Shown here: piece by piece, positions 17,241 to 26,415 of the stretch | Numbering within the stretch: position 1 is the first letter of the stretch | How the letters are laid out: the number at the start of each line of letters is the position of its first letter | Assembly: GCF_003402235.1 (NCBI RefSeq) | Contig: NZ_QEWO01000004.1 | Coordinates: forward strand, 372,001-436,000 | Direction: 5' to 3' | From: Parahaliea mediterranea | GTDB taxonomy: Bacteria > Pseudomonadota > Gammaproteobacteria > Pseudomonadales > Halieaceae | DNA length: 64,000 nucleotides | The notes under the pieces: model-generated | Database searches by the model: none | What the model was told of the DNA's origin: nothing | What the model saw: only the letters and a program-made list of their open reading frames with translations | Translations under genes and position numbers: made by a program

Positions 17241-18463
17241 GATGACGCCCCGGGCAGCCACTGGCACAGGGCGTTGAAAAAGTCGTTGTCGTCGATGGGC
17301 TCGTCACCCAGCGGTTTGGAGCGCGCGCTCCACACCACCAGCACCGTATTCAGCACCGGGTGGATGTAAATGCGCTGGCCGAAAATGCCACGGGCGGCAA
17401 ACGCCCGCTGCCGGTAGCTGCCCTGCTCGTCGGCCACCGGCCACCACATAAAGCCGTAGGGCACCTCCTGCCCGTTAATATGGGTCGGGCCTGCGGCCTC
17501 GTCCACCCAGCCCGGCGGCAACACCGGGTGGCCGTCAATGGTGCCGCCATCGCAGATGAACTGGCCGAAGCGACCGTAATCGCGCAGGGTGGCGGCAATG
17601 CCGCTACCGGCTATCTCAAGGCCATCGGGTGACTCCAGCCACCAGCTGGCGTCGGACTCCATGCCGAGCTTCGACCACAATTGTTCACTGAGAAAATCCG
17701 CCGGCCATTGCCCGGTGGCAGCCCGGATCAGCACCCCCACCAGATGGGTTTCACCGGTACTGTAATTCCAGCGCGTCCCTGATGGCGCCAGCTTGGGCAG
17801 AGAATTCATGTAGTCGAGAATGCTGCCCGGCCGCTGGCCGATCTGCAGTTCCAGCACCTGGCGTCGTTCCGATGCTGCCGCGGTGTGGGTTTCATCCCAC
17901 TGCACACCAGAGGCCATCAGCATCAGGTGACGCACGGTGACATCACTGTAGGCGCCGGTGGCGAGCTGCGGCACATACTTGCTGAGTAAATCGTCAATGG
18001 ACGCAATCAGCCCCTGCTGGACTGCAATACCCACCAGGGTTGTGCTGACCGACTTGGCCATGGACATCGACATCCAGCGCGTGGCTGGCGTATTGCCAAA
18101 CTCATAGTGCTCCCACAGGCATTTGCCATCCTTCAGCACCAGGGCCCCGGCAATACGGTTGCGCGACACCCAGTCGAACACATCGTAGTGCTGCCCGCCG
18201 GAGCTGAAGCGAAAATGCCCGATACCCGGGTCCGGCGCTGCCACCAGGGGGCGCACCGGGCCACCGCACCGAATAGTGCGGCAGGGAAACAGCCGGTCGA
18301 TATTGCGAAATGTAGGCACTTGCTGGGCGGGAAACAGGCGCCCGGCGTAGGCATCGCGCACGCTGGCTACCGGCTCCCCGGCACCGCTGCTGGCATGCCC
18401 ACCCGGCATTGCCAAGCCCTGCTGCGGTGGCTTTGCTGCCTGTGAATCTTTTCTCGTCGACAC
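17237..18463 (-). CDS. Beta-lactamase-fold serine hydrolase (class C / NylB-like)
   Basis: The 408-residue protein has the SxxK nucleophile motif SMAK (S134, K137) and a catalytic tyrosine in WNYSTGE (Y234). Around these lie typical family stretches: IDDLLSKYVPQL, VTVRHLMLMASGVQWDE, YGRFGQFICDGGTIDG and an HG-like RGIFGQRIYIHP near the end. The family includes esterases, D-peptidases and 6-aminohexanoate-dimer hydrolase (NylB). No signal peptide is visible, so it is probably cytoplasmic. The GTG start at 18463 follows GGGAGAGG. It is the first gene of a two-gene operon with the POT transporter. The substrate cannot be read from the sequence; the amide suggestion rests on neighbours. Confidence 0.82.
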   Translation of the reverse strand: MSTRKDSQAAKPPQQGLAMPGGHASSGAGEPVASVRDAYAGRLFPAQQVPTFRNIDRLFPCRTIRCGGPVRPLVAAPDPGIGHFRFSSGGQHYDVFDWVSRNRIAGALVLKDGKCLWEHYEFGNTPATRWMSMSMAKSVSTTLVGIAVQQGLIASIDDLLSKYVPQLATGAYSDVTVRHLMLMASGVQWDETHTAAASERRQVLELQIGQRPGSILDYMNSLPKLAPSGTRWNYSTGETHLVGVLIRAATGQWPADFLSEQLWSKLGMESDASWWLESPDGLEIAGSGIAATLRDYGRFGQFICDGGTIDGHPVLPPGWVDEAAGPTHINGQEVPYGFMWWPVADEQGSYRQRAFAARGIFGQRIYIHPVLNTVLVVWSARSKPLGDEPIDDNDFFNALCQWLPGASS

Positions 18464-18710
18464 CCTGACCTCTCCCTTCCCGTGCGATGTTATGTGGCTG
18501 GGGCAGCCTGCAGGTCACCGGCCAGCCCCGTCGTTTTCCCAAATGGTAAAGCAGCCCCCCGCCACCGAGTAGTTGCCATGTGCGCCTCAGGCGGTGCACG
18601 GGCCGCACCTCGGCGCGCGCGATTGGCATCTCCTGCCCTGAAAAGCGCACTCCTACAATGGCCCGACAACAACCAACCGTATCCCGCAAACCGAATTGGA
18701 GTACCCATTG

Positions 18711-20024
18711 ATGAAACTCGACGCGCACTGGATGCCGTTTACGCCCAACAAGGCCTTCAAGGCCAACCCGCGCATGCTGGATGCCGCCAGCGGCATGTAT
18801 TGGACGAGTGAAGGCCGGCAGGTGCTGGATATGACCGCCGGGCTGTGGTGCAGCAACCTGGGTCACGGCCGTGACAGCGTCGCCCGCGCCATGTACGACG
18901 CATCCACCACCCTGGACTATGCCCCCTCCTTCGGTTTTGGCCACACCGGCGCCTTTACCCTCGCCGAGCGGCTTGCCGCACTGGCGCCGGGCAACCTGAA
19001 CCACGTGTTTTTCACCAACTCCGGTTCCGAGTCGGTAGACACCGCACTGAAAATGGCCATTGCCTACCAGGCGGCACGAGGCAAGGGGAACAAGCGCACC
19101 TTCATCTCGCGGGAGCGGGCCTATCACGGTGTGAACCTGGGCGGCACCAGCATTGGTGGCATTACCACCAACACCCGCACCTTTGGGCGCTGGGCGCCTG
19201 TCGACCACCTGCACAGCACGCTGGATATCGAACGCAACGCCTTCAGCAAGGGCCAGCCAAAATTCGGCATCGAACACGCCGAGGCCCTGAACGACCTGAT
19301 TCAACTGCACGGCGCAGAGAACATTGCCGGCGTCATTGTTGAGCCGATTGCCGGCGCCGGCGGCGTTATTATTCCACCGCGTGGCTACCTGCAGCGCCTG
19401 CGGGAAATCTGCACGGCCCACGACATCCTGCTGATTTTTGACGAGGTGGTATGTGGCTTTGGCCGCACCGGCGCCTTCACGGCGGCCCAGCAATTCGAGG
19501 TGACTCCCGACCTCATGACAGTAGCCAAGGGCCTGACCAGCGGCACTGTGCCCATGGGGGCCGTGTTCTGCGCCGACCCGGTTCACGACACCATCATCAA
19601 CAGCGCCGAAGGTATTGAGTTTTTCCACGGCTATACCTATTCCGCTCACCCCATTGCCTGTGCCGCGGCCCACGCCTGCCTGGATATCTACGAAGACGAG
19701 GCACTGTTTACCCGCGTCAATCGCGGTATTGGCACGTACTTTGAACATGTGCTGCACAACCTCAAAGACCTGCCCGACGTCATCGACATCCGCAATTACG
19801 GCCTGCTCGGCGCCATTGAATTTGCCGACCGCGGCGATGCCGTGCCCACCGGAGTGCGTGTATTCCAGGCGGCATGGGAAGAGGGCGTGATGCTGCGCGG
19901 GCTCGGCAGTGCCGTGGTGATGTCGCCGCCGCTGGTGGCCGAGGAGTCCCACATCGACGAATTCGCAGAGAAAATCTGGCGGGCCATTCGCAGGGCAACC
20001 GATAAGCAACGCCTGTCTGCCTGA
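18711..20024 (+). CDS. Class III omega-amino acid:pyruvate-type aminotransferase
   Basis: The 437-residue PLP enzyme has family features in order: LDMTAGLWCSNLGHG near the N-terminus, HVFFTNSGSESVDTALKMA for phosphate binding, AYHGVNLGG, the LLIFDEVVCGFGRTG box with the pyridine-N-binding Asp, and the Schiff-base lysine in TVAKGLTSG. The closest group I recognise is omega-amino acid / beta-alanine:pyruvate transaminase, which removes the terminal amino group of beta-alanine and longer omega-amino acids. The ATG at 18711 has GGAG nine bases upstream; an in-frame TTG at 18696 is less likely. It is divergent from the serine hydrolase and 60 bases before a TonB-dependent receptor. Confidence 0.86.
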   Translation: MKLDAHWMPFTPNKAFKANPRMLDAASGMYWTSEGRQVLDMTAGLWCSNLGHGRDSVARAMYDASTTLDYAPSFGFGHTGAFTLAERLAALAPGNLNHVFFTNSGSESVDTALKMAIAYQAARGKGNKRTFISRERAYHGVNLGGTSIGGITTNTRTFGRWAPVDHLHSTLDIERNAFSKGQPKFGIEHAEALNDLIQLHGAENIAGVIVEPIAGAGGVIIPPRGYLQRLREICTAHDILLIFDEVVCGFGRTGAFTAAQQFEVTPDLMTVAKGLTSGTVPMGAVFCADPVHDTIINSAEGIEFFHGYTYSAHPIACAAAHACLDIYEDEALFTRVNRGIGTYFEHVLHNLKDLPDVIDIRNYGLLGAIEFADRGDAVPTGVRVFQAAWEEGVMLRGLGSAVVMSPPLVAEESHIDEFAEKIWRAIRRATDKQRLSA

Positions 20025-20084
20025 ACAGTCCATGCCGCGCCGCGCCCGCTGCCGTGTTAACCACCCAGTGAACGAGGAAATAAG

Positions 20085-22172
20085 ATGAAAAGATTCAATA
20101 AGCACCTACTGGCCCTGTCCATCAGTGCCTCACTCCCCCTGATCTCTACCGGCAGCGCCGCCGATAGCGGCGCCGCCAGGCTGGAAGAGGTGCTGGTTAC
20201 CGCCCAGAAGCGCGAGCAGCGGCTGGTCGATGTGCCCATGAGCATCAGCGCCTTCAGCGGTGAGGAACTCCAGCAAAAGGGCATCACCAACATCCAGGAC
20301 CTTTCCTTCTCGGTGCCCGGCATGTCCCTGCGGGAATACGGCCCGGGCAGCTACATTATTTTCATGCGCGGCCTGGCAAATACGGATTCCAACGGGGCGC
20401 TGGTCAGCGTCTACCTCGACGAAGCGCCCCTTACACTGACCGGCGCGGACCAGCTTGACCTGCGCCCCATTGACCTAGAACGGGTAGAAATCCTGAAGGG
20501 GCCCCAGGGTACGCTCTACGGCCAGGGCGCTATCGCCGGTACCGTGAAGTATGTGACCCGCAACCCCGATTTCGACGGATTTTACGGCGACATCAAGGGC
20601 TCCTTTGCCAGTATTGACGATGGCGATACCCGCGAGGCGGTCACCGCCACCTTGAACATGCCGGTGATCGACGATGTATTCGCACTGCGCTTTGCAGGCA
20701 CCGTGGAACGCGGCGGCGGCTGGCAGGACCAGCCAGAGGCTGGCATTGAAGATGGCAACTACCAGGATCTCAACCACTTCCGCCTGCGCGCACTGTGGAA
20801 CGTCAGCGACCGCTTTACCGCCAACCTGCTGGTGCAGTCCCACCGCAACAAAAGCAAGTTGGGCCTGGGCTTCGAGGAGCCGGACCGCACCGTGGCCGTG
20901 GCCATTGACCCAGCCATTGAATTGGTTCCCAAGGAATACGACTACGATCTCTACTCCCTGACCCTGGACTACGACCTGGGCTTTGCCAACCTGATCAGTG
21001 CCACCACCTATGTCGATCACGATCACCAGTACCCCTTCACCTACTTTGGCACCGATCAGACCATCTACGACGGCACCCTGGAGGGCAATGACGAGCGGCA
21101 GGTGAACGCCGAACAGATAACCCAGGAACTGCGGCTGGTATCGGCCGGTGACACTCGATTCAACTGGACCATCGGCGCCATCTACCAGGACCTGCAGCGG
21201 GATTTCTTTGCCGTCTACGACACCTTGTCGCTGGGTGTGCTGTACCCCGGTGCGGACTATGTTTCCAACTACGCCATTGAATCCTACGCCCTGTTTGGCG
21301 ATGTTTCCTACGACCTGACCCAGCGCCTGGAAATTGGCCTTGGTGTGCGCTACTACGATGACGATCAGACGTCCTTCGACGGCGGCCTCGCCGAAGCGGA
21401 TGGCTTTAACTCAACAGACCCTCGCCTCTACGCCTCCTACGCCCTCAACGACAACACCAACCTCTACGCCAGCGCCGCCCGCGGCTTCCGCACCGGCGGT
21501 TTCAATCGCGGCGAGTTGCCCAATTACGATCCGGAATCAGTCACCAGCTACGAGATTGGCACCAAGGCGTCGTTGCTGGGCGGCATGCTGGATGTCGAGG
21601 CAGCCGCCTACTACACCGAATACGACGACATGCTGCGCCGGGGCCTGTTCTTCCAGGACAATTCCCTCATTGAGCTGACCAGCAATATCGGCAACGTGGA
21701 AGTTACCGGTTTTGAGGCCGGCGCAAACTGGAGCGCCACCGAACAGCTGACCCTGACGGCCACTGCATCCTGGATCGACAGCGAAGTGGTGGACGTGCGG
21801 GCCGACGATGCCACCAACCAGAAAGGCGACCCGACCGACTATGTGCCGGAATTCAGTTACACCCTGGGCGCCCACTACACCTTTAACTGGTTTGGCAACC
21901 AACCCGGCTATGCCCGCCTGGACTACAACTACCGCGATGCCGTGAACTACGTGGATCGCACCAGTTTTCCCAGCGAGAACCTGCCTCAGATGTCCGACGA
22001 CCTTTCCCTGCTCAACGCCAGGATTGGCATCAGCTGGGAGCGTGTCAGCCTGGAGTTGTTCGGCACCAACCTGACCAACGAAAACGACTACATCGACCCC
22101 TACTGGGGCTGGAAAAACGCCAACCGCACCCGCCCACGGACGCTCGGGGTGGAAGCGACCTACACCTTTTAA
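20085..22172 (+). CDS. TonB-dependent outer-membrane receptor
   Basis: The 695-residue protein starts with a signal peptide cut near ISTGSAADS. The plug domain follows, with EEVLVTAQKREQRLVDVPMS, a typical N-terminal motif of this receptor class, and RVEILKGPQGTLYGQGAIAGT. The remainder is a beta barrel with alternating aromatic strands that ends in VEATYTF, the aromatic last residue recognised by the BAM machine. Such receptors import scarce or large substrates with energy from TonB/ExbBD, which are not in the window. It probably shares a transcript with the aminotransferase and is closed by a strong terminator. The ligand is unknown. Confidence 0.93.
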   Translation: MKRFNKHLLALSISASLPLISTGSAADSGAARLEEVLVTAQKREQRLVDVPMSISAFSGEELQQKGITNIQDLSFSVPGMSLREYGPGSYIIFMRGLANTDSNGALVSVYLDEAPLTLTGADQLDLRPIDLERVEILKGPQGTLYGQGAIAGTVKYVTRNPDFDGFYGDIKGSFASIDDGDTREAVTATLNMPVIDDVFALRFAGTVERGGGWQDQPEAGIEDGNYQDLNHFRLRALWNVSDRFTANLLVQSHRNKSKLGLGFEEPDRTVAVAIDPAIELVPKEYDYDLYSLTLDYDLGFANLISATTYVDHDHQYPFTYFGTDQTIYDGTLEGNDERQVNAEQITQELRLVSAGDTRFNWTIGAIYQDLQRDFFAVYDTLSLGVLYPGADYVSNYAIESYALFGDVSYDLTQRLEIGLGVRYYDDDQTSFDGGLAEADGFNSTDPRLYASYALNDNTNLYASAARGFRTGGFNRGELPNYDPESVTSYEIGTKASLLGGMLDVEAAAYYTEYDDMLRRGLFFQDNSLIELTSNIGNVEVTGFEAGANWSATEQLTLTATASWIDSEVVDVRADDATNQKGDPTDYVPEFSYTLGAHYTFNWFGNQPGYARLDYNYRDAVNYVDRTSFPSENLPQMSDDLSLLNARIGISWERVSLELFGTNLTNENDYIDPYWGWKNANRTRPRTLGVEATYTF

Positions 22173-22183
22173 ATCACCAGGTT

Positions 22184-22233
22184 CTCGCCGCCCGCCGGGC
22201 AACTACCCCGGCCCGCGGGCGGCGAGCTTTTTC
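22184..22233 (+). terminator. Intrinsic terminator of the TonB receptor gene
   Basis: A 12-bp perfect stem (CTCGCCGCCCGC / GCGGGCGGCGAG) with a 19-base loop is followed by C and a run of six T. It starts eleven bases after the receptor stop codon. Confidence 0.85.
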
Positions 22234-22283
22234 AAACGGCTATTGGCAATGCGAGGTTGGGATCGGTACTTTTGGTCGAGCAT

Positions 22284-22317
22284 AAAAAAGCCCCGATAAT
22301 GATCGAGGCTTTTTTTG
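22284..22317. terminator. Bidirectional intrinsic terminator
   Basis: The hairpin AAAAAAGCCCCGAT-AATG-ATCGAGGCTTTTTTT pairs with one mismatch and has A and T runs on either side, so it can stop transcripts from both strands. It serves the minus-strand PEP-CTERM remnant and backs up the receptor terminator. Confidence 0.8.
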
Positions 22318-22356
22318 GCAAGTAGCATGTAGCAAGCAACATGCTCTACTGTTTTG

Positions 22357-22851
22357 TTAGGAATATTTCCTTTTCCTGGACAGTCCAATGCCTGCCAGGC
22401 CCAGGACTAACAGGGCGATTGATGCGGGCTCTGGCACAGCAGTAGCAACAACTGCGGCTGCCGTCCAATTAGCACCGACAAGGTTGCCAGAAACATCCGC
22501 AGCCCACACACAGTCAGTTGCAGATGCTGAACAAACCACCTGATTTGCCCCATTGTTCCACCAACCGCCGTTAAGAACACCGGCCCAGGATGTCGTGATG
22601 TTGGCACCTTGATGATAACCGCCAAACCAGGTGCCTGCCGAAATCACATTACCTATGGCATCGGTTGAAAAGACCCCTGACCCAGAACTGATAAAGTCAC
22701 TTTCTATCCACCAGCCTGATGCCCCTTCTATTCGATAGGAAACGAAATCAGATACGCCCCAGGTTTGAGAGAACAGGGATGAGCCTTGGTTATCAACCGT
22801 AAACGTGGTGGTTATTTCTTCCCCGACCACCCCGGGAATTGAGCCTGTCAA
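22357..22851 (-). pseudogene. 5'-truncated PEP-CTERM protein gene
   Basis: The frame ends in a textbook PEP-CTERM sorting tail: VPEPASIALLVLGLAG, then GLSRKRK and the stop. This signal is normally processed by an exosortase to anchor exported surface proteins. The body is Trp/Gly/Ser/Thr rich and looks extracellular (WGVSDFVSYRIEGASGWWIE). No signal peptide exists: the only start is a TTG at 22851, and the same frame continues upstream as plausible protein (SNSAASS) into the end of the P1 peptidase gene. The natural reading is that the 5' half was lost by a rearrangement joined at about 22870. No exosortase is in this window. A short functional form from TTG is possible but could not be exported. 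Confidence 0.65.
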
Positions 22852-22867
22852 ACTGGAGGCTGCGGAA

Positions 22868-24265
22868 TTACTCGCGCTTTCCCTTCTGCTGCCAATGTCC
22901 GGGGTTCACAATCAGGTCACCGTCATCGCCAAATCGCAGTAGCAGGGGGTAGCGCCCCGGCACGGTAAAGTCGCGCCCGGCCACTGGCAGCAGTTTCACC
23001 TCGGCCTCGCGTTTGATGGCGTACACATCGCGCTCACCGCTGGCGCGGGCAAACAGCGCTCCCTTGTCCTGGCGCACGGCCAGCGCTGCCTGGGGGCTGA
23101 AACGGTAGTCACCCGCCAGCGCAGCCAGCGCCTTTTGCGACAGCTGCTGTTTATCAGCCGGTTGGGGATGCGCCGGCTGCTCGGGCACGGAGCTCAGGAT
23201 GGCATCCCACATGACCTCCGATGCCAGGGTACCGAGCTCGGCTGGGGAGTAGATCGGCTCTTCAACCTCTGCGGTGGATACCGCGTAAAGCACGTCTCCA
23301 TCAAAGATGGTGGCAAAGGGTTGCAGGCCACGGGCCATGGAAGTATGCACCTGGGCCGCCAGGCGCTTCAGTTCCGCCGGCGTCATCTTCTGGTTTGTCA
23401 CAAGCAGGCTGATGGTGGTGTTCTTGGCCGCTTCCGCAGGCTCGCCGCTGCGCTTGCTCATCAGTTTGGCCATCAAATCGCGGGTTTTCAGGGGGCCGGC
23501 GCTGTCTTCCTCCGGGTAACAGGCGACCACGTTGCCGTCCCGGTCGGTGACCACGCCATAGGCATTCACCACGGTGAACGCGGCGATTTTGATGGCGCCA
23601 AACTGCCGGTATGCCCCACCCTGTCCCGAGTGGGCATTGCAGCCAAAAAAGCCGCCGCTCTGGGCAAATCGCCCCGCCCCGTGCGCCCCCAGGGGGAAGC
23701 GGCCGCTCTGGGCTGCGCGAAAGGCCGCCTGCGCCAGGCGCTTGTCGGGGTAGATTTCATTCAACCGCCGTGCGCCGAAGTCGAAAATAATCGAGCCCAC
23801 CGACATGGCGATGTTCGGCTCCTGGGAAAAGGCATTGCCGTCGCGAATACCGTCATCCTTCAACGCCGTGGCCACGGCGGTGGTGGCTTCAAGGCCGTAC
23901 CAGGAACCCCCGGCGAACACTACCGTATCCAGTTCCGGCAGGTCGTAACCCAGTTCCATATAGGCGGCGTTCACCGTGCCGGGGCCGCCGCCACGCACAT
24001 CCACCGCTACCTGGGATTTTTCGGCGAAATGAAACACCGTCACCCCGGTGGGGCCCTCCTCATACTGGCCGGTGCCCACTTTGAAGGCCGGCCAGTCGTA
24101 TTCCAGCACCCGCGCGCCGGCCTGGTTGACCACCGGTTGCAGGGTCTGCTGGGCAGCCGGCTGGGCGCCCGCCTGACCGGCGGCACCCAGGGCCAGCGCA
24201 GCGAGTGCAACGCCAGTGCGAAGCGCACGGCCGCACTGCGGCCGGATGAATGGACGTTTGAGCAT
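22868..24265 (-). CDS. P1-family self-processing peptidase (DmpA/NylC-like), exported
   Basis: The 465-residue protein has a signal peptide cut near AAGQAGA and then the P1 (S58) fold: GVTVFHF, VAVDVRGGGPGTVN, FAGGSWYGLEATTAVATAL, MSVGSIIFDFGARR and AYGVVTDRDGNVV. Autocleavage should occur before T283 in KNTTISLLVTN, exposing an N-terminal threonine nucleophile as in NylC rather than the serine of DmpA. The family hydrolyses N-terminal peptides, beta-peptides and 6-aminohexanoate oligomers. About 90 residues at the C-terminus (from LSQKALAALAGDYRFSP) are an added beta-rich domain like those on beta-lactamase-fold hydrolases. The ATG at 24265 follows AGAGGAAGG. Earlier starts would lengthen the signal implausibly. 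Confidence 0.85.
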   Translation of the reverse strand: MLKRPFIRPQCGRALRTGVALAALALGAAGQAGAQPAAQQTLQPVVNQAGARVLEYDWPAFKVGTGQYEEGPTGVTVFHFAEKSQVAVDVRGGGPGTVNAAYMELGYDLPELDTVVFAGGSWYGLEATTAVATALKDDGIRDGNAFSQEPNIAMSVGSIIFDFGARRLNEIYPDKRLAQAAFRAAQSGRFPLGAHGAGRFAQSGGFFGCNAHSGQGGAYRQFGAIKIAAFTVVNAYGVVTDRDGNVVACYPEEDSAGPLKTRDLMAKLMSKRSGEPAEAAKNTTISLLVTNQKMTPAELKRLAAQVHTSMARGLQPFATIFDGDVLYAVSTAEVEEPIYSPAELGTLASEVMWDAILSSVPEQPAHPQPADKQQLSQKALAALAGDYRFSPQAALAVRQDKGALFARASGERDVYAIKREAEVKLLPVAGRDFTVPGRYPLLLRFGDDGDLIVNPGHWQQKGKRE

Positions 24266-24451
24266 ACTGCCTTCCTCTTTCTGGTTATCCGAGTGTGCTT
24301 CTGATGCTACCGGAGGCCCCGCGCCACTCGGGAGATGCCAATGCCGGCCCCACTGGTGAGCCAGGTGCAACGCCGGCAACGGGATTCGCATCTACCCCGG
24401 GCAGGCATCGCTTTTCTACACTGGCGCCCAATGACACAGGAATGCAGCACC

Positions 24452-25192
24452 ATGGACCAGGCAACACCCGCCCCCGCCGGCTATCCCCTTTCCCGCGGCT
24501 ACCAGGACAGCGGAGAAGCGCTGTTCGTGCCTGCCAGCTTCCGCTTTCGCGACGAGGCCGCCATGCTGGCCGTGGCCGCCCAGTACCCGCTGGCACAGCT
24601 GTTCAGCGCCCGGGGCGACACGCATCGGGTGACGGCGAGCCCCATGGTGCTATTGCCGCAGCGCAGCACCGGCGGCGCCCTGCAATTCGTTGGCCACATG
24701 GCGCGCCGCAACCCCCACGCGGCGAGCCTGACACCGGGCAGCCGCGCCACCGCGGTGTTCAGCGGGCCGGGAGCCTATGTGTCCCCGGCCTGGTTCCGGG
24801 TGACGCCCACCGCACCCACCTGGAACTACCAGGCAGTGCAGGCCCACGGCACCATCGAACCCATCGACTGCGCCAGTGGGATAACCGAGGTATTGCGCCG
24901 CACCATCGCCCATCTGGAACAGGGGGCCCACCCCGCCGCTGACAGCACGCGCTGGCACTTTGAAGACCTGCCAACCGAACGCGCCGAGGTGCTGCTGGAA
25001 AAAGTTGTGGCATTTCGCCTGTTGGTAGAGCACCTGGAGGGTGTCAACCGCCTCAACCAGGACAAGCACCTGGATGACATTACCGCCATCCTCTGCGCCC
25101 TGGGGCGCTCACCGCAGCCCCAGGCCGCCGCCGTTGTCGCCGCCATGGCCGGCGAACTGGCCGCTGCGGCGCCGCTGCACCATGCCAACTAG
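24452..25192 (+). CDS. PaiB-like FMN-binding protein
   Basis: The 246-residue protein matches the PaiB / FMN-binding negative regulator family: FVPASFRFRDEAAMLAV, then ALQFVGHMARRNPHA, then the diagnostic VFSGPGAYVSPAWF and TWNYQAVQAHGTIEP. These proteins have a split-barrel flavin-binding fold related to PNP oxidase; the regulatory role comes from Bacillus PaiB and may not apply here. The ATG at 24452 has AGGAA ten bases upstream; an ATG seven codons earlier has no ribosome site. It reads away from the P1 peptidase and is followed 74 bases later by a LysR regulator. Confidence 0.8.
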   Translation: MDQATPAPAGYPLSRGYQDSGEALFVPASFRFRDEAAMLAVAAQYPLAQLFSARGDTHRVTASPMVLLPQRSTGGALQFVGHMARRNPHAASLTPGSRATAVFSGPGAYVSPAWFRVTPTAPTWNYQAVQAHGTIEPIDCASGITEVLRRTIAHLEQGAHPAADSTRWHFEDLPTERAEVLLEKVVAFRLLVEHLEGVNRLNQDKHLDDITAILCALGRSPQPQAAAVVAAMAGELAAAAPLHHAN

Positions 25193-25266
25193 CCAACCGG
25201 CCGGGAGGCCCCTGTGGTAGTCTGCCCACTCATCGACCGGGACACAGCACAGGCAACTTCTGACAC

Positions 25267-26238
25267 GTGAACAAGCACCATGACGCCAAGCTGCCGGCGA
25301 GAAAATCCATACCGCCCTTTGAAGCCCTGCGCGCCTTCGACGCGGTAGCGCGGCTCGGCGGTATCCGCAAGGCGGCCCAGGCCCTGAGCCGCGACCACGC
25401 GGTGGTCAGCCGCCACCTGCGCACCCTGGAGGACTGGACCGGCACGGCCCTGATCGAACGCACCGCCGCCGGCGCGGTACTCACCGAAGCCGGCCAGCGC
25501 TACCACCACCAGGTGGGCCGGGCCATCGACGATATCGCCGACGCCACGCTGGAACTGCTAAAGCGCAGCCAGGACAACAGCCTTCAGGTGTGGTGCATGC
25601 CGGCCCTCGCGCTGCACTGGCTGATTGGCCATCTGGGGGAATTTGAAGCGGCACACCCCGCCCTCGACATCGAGCTGCGCTCCACCCACGAACAGGCAGA
25701 CCTGCTGCGCCTGGAAGCCGATGTGGATATCCGCCTGGTGCCCGCCTCCGAGATGCCCTTCCAGCCCGCGCCTGGCGTACAGGCGGTTGAGCTGGCGCGC
25801 CCGCCGATCATCCCCGTGGCCAGCCCCGAATACCTGGCCAGCGTTGCCGAGGTTCGCTCGCCCCAGGATCTGCTGGGCCACGAACTGTTGCACGAAGAGG
25901 ACTTCGACACCTGGCGCATCTGGCTGGCGGCCCACAACATCACCGCCGATGAACTCAGCGGGCCGCGCTTGTGGGACGGGCACATGACCCTGGCCGCCGC
26001 CCGCCAGGGGCGCGGTATATCGCTGACCAACCCGCTGGTGGTCGCCGATGACCTGGCCAGCGGTGTGCTGGTGGAGGTTGGCGCCGGCCTGCCGGACTTT
26101 TGCGCTGTTCATCCCTGGTCCTACTGGTTCTTCGCCCGGGCGGACCGCTGGGACAGCCCCGCCATCCACCGCTTTCGCAACTGGCTGACCCGCACCGTCA
26201 ACCGGGAAATGCCGCCGCGAGACAAACCCGCTGGCTGA
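25267..26238 (+). CDS. LysR-family transcriptional regulator (GcvA-like)
   Basis: The 323-residue protein starts at GTG. Its N-terminal winged helix-turn-helix covers residues 15-75: FEALRAFDAVARLGGIRKAA, then LSRDHAVVSRHLRTLED, then LIERTAAGAVLTEAG. A two-lobed effector-binding domain fills the rest, with the PIIPVASPEYLA strand and an RGISLTNPLVVADDL loop typical of the GcvA/AmpR subgroup. The target is unknown. The nearest divergent or co-directional genes are the PaiB-like gene upstream and, further off, the P1 peptidase. Confidence 0.88.
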   Translation: MNKHHDAKLPARKSIPPFEALRAFDAVARLGGIRKAAQALSRDHAVVSRHLRTLEDWTGTALIERTAAGAVLTEAGQRYHHQVGRAIDDIADATLELLKRSQDNSLQVWCMPALALHWLIGHLGEFEAAHPALDIELRSTHEQADLLRLEADVDIRLVPASEMPFQPAPGVQAVELARPPIIPVASPEYLASVAEVRSPQDLLGHELLHEEDFDTWRIWLAAHNITADELSGPRLWDGHMTLAAARQGRGISLTNPLVVADDLASGVLVEVGAGLPDFCAVHPWSYWFFARADRWDSPAIHRFRNWLTRTVNREMPPRDKPAG

Positions 26239-26415
26239 CCACCGGTCTGGCTGACCGTTCAGCAAATGACCGCAGAGGCCTGCCATACTCACTGCCTCCC
26301 CCCTTAGCAGAGTGCCTGCTGCCACAGCCCCTTGCCAACACCGGGGCATGGTCTACGCTTCTTTCAAGGCGCGGGCCGGACGCCCGCGCTGCACATCGAC
26401 AGGGAGGAGCGGTTC

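Noticed and set aside
22868-24265. Gamma-glutamyltransferase or penicillin-acylase type Ntn-hydrolase
   Set aside because: The motif order (VRGGGPGTVN, GGSWYGLEATTAV, NTTISLLVTN) is that of P1/S58 peptidases, not GGT.
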